From Alphaproteobacteria bacterium (lineage in GTDB: Bacteria; Pseudomonadota; Alphaproteobacteria; Paracaedibacterales; CAIULA01), in contig JAIEMR010000062.1 of the NCBI GenBank assembly GCA_019751935.1, positions 1 through 6,637 of the forward strand: a DNA stretch of 6,637 nucleotides, given 5' to 3'. Below, piece by piece: positions 6,602-6,637 of this stretch (positions within the stretch are counted from its first letter, which is position 1; every line of letters begins with the position of its first letter). The position numbers and the translations under genes are program-made. Under the pieces are notes generated by a model, which was given only the letters and a program-made list of their open reading frames with translations, had not been told where the DNA came from and searched no databases.

Positions 6602-6637
6602 AAAACTGCACTCAATAACTCAGATGGATCGCCATAC

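Noticed and set aside
6624..6637. ATG at 6624 as the start of yejB
   Set aside because: The four readable codons (MDRH) do not resemble YejB starts and no ribosome site precedes it; too little sequence remains to judge.
1..6637. A previously undescribed multi-gene system, mobile element, CRISPR array or RNA gene
   Set aside because: All five genes fall into known families, with no transposase, integrase, terminal repeats, spaced direct repeats, tRNA or rRNA signature seen on either strand.

Overview
This window carries five protein-coding genes. It looks like an AT-rich (about 40% GC by eye) Gram-negative bacterium. The inner-membrane/periplasm export pair (EmrA/EmrB) needs an outer membrane. 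The YejA-type binding protein and the ProP/MHS-type transporter resemble versions seen in alphaproteobacteria, and the low GC with a small RRM protein recalls host-associated lineages such as Holosporales or Rickettsiales relatives. That placement is inference; there is no rRNA or other marker gene to test it.

Layout: (1) 38-409 (+), a small RRM RNA-binding protein with a Gly/Arg-rich tail, with its own Shine-Dalgarno and a strong intrinsic terminator at 437-468, so it is probably monocistronic at its 3' end. (2) 619-1908 (+), a 12-TM major facilitator of the metabolite:H+ symporter type, preceded by a leader with a possible -10 box and a perfect 6-1-6 dyad. (3) 3458-1914 (-) and 4543-3455 (-), an emrA-emrB multidrug efflux operon whose genes overlap by ATGA; emrB runs tail-to-tail into the MFS gene with only 5 bases between the stop codons. 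(4) 4544-4702, a divergent intergenic region with three inverted repeats, one overlapping a possible emrA -10 box. (5) 4703-6601 (+), a YejA-like oligopeptide-binding protein with a GTG start and an N-terminal membrane segment. The last 36 bases hold no recognisable gene.

Functionally the window is mostly envelope traffic: two secondary transporters (one probable solute uptake, one drug efflux with its periplasmic adaptor) and the binding protein of a peptide ABC importer whose permease and ATPase genes are not in view. No TolC gene, no dedicated regulator, no mobile element, no CRISPR and no RNA gene is visible. I do not see a previously undescribed system. The points most worth checking are the paired dyads in the emrA/yejA intergenic region, the dyad in front of the MFS gene, the altered TM1 signature of that MFS protein, the apparently uncleaved N-terminus of the YejA homologue, and the homopolymeric glycine tract of the RRM protein.
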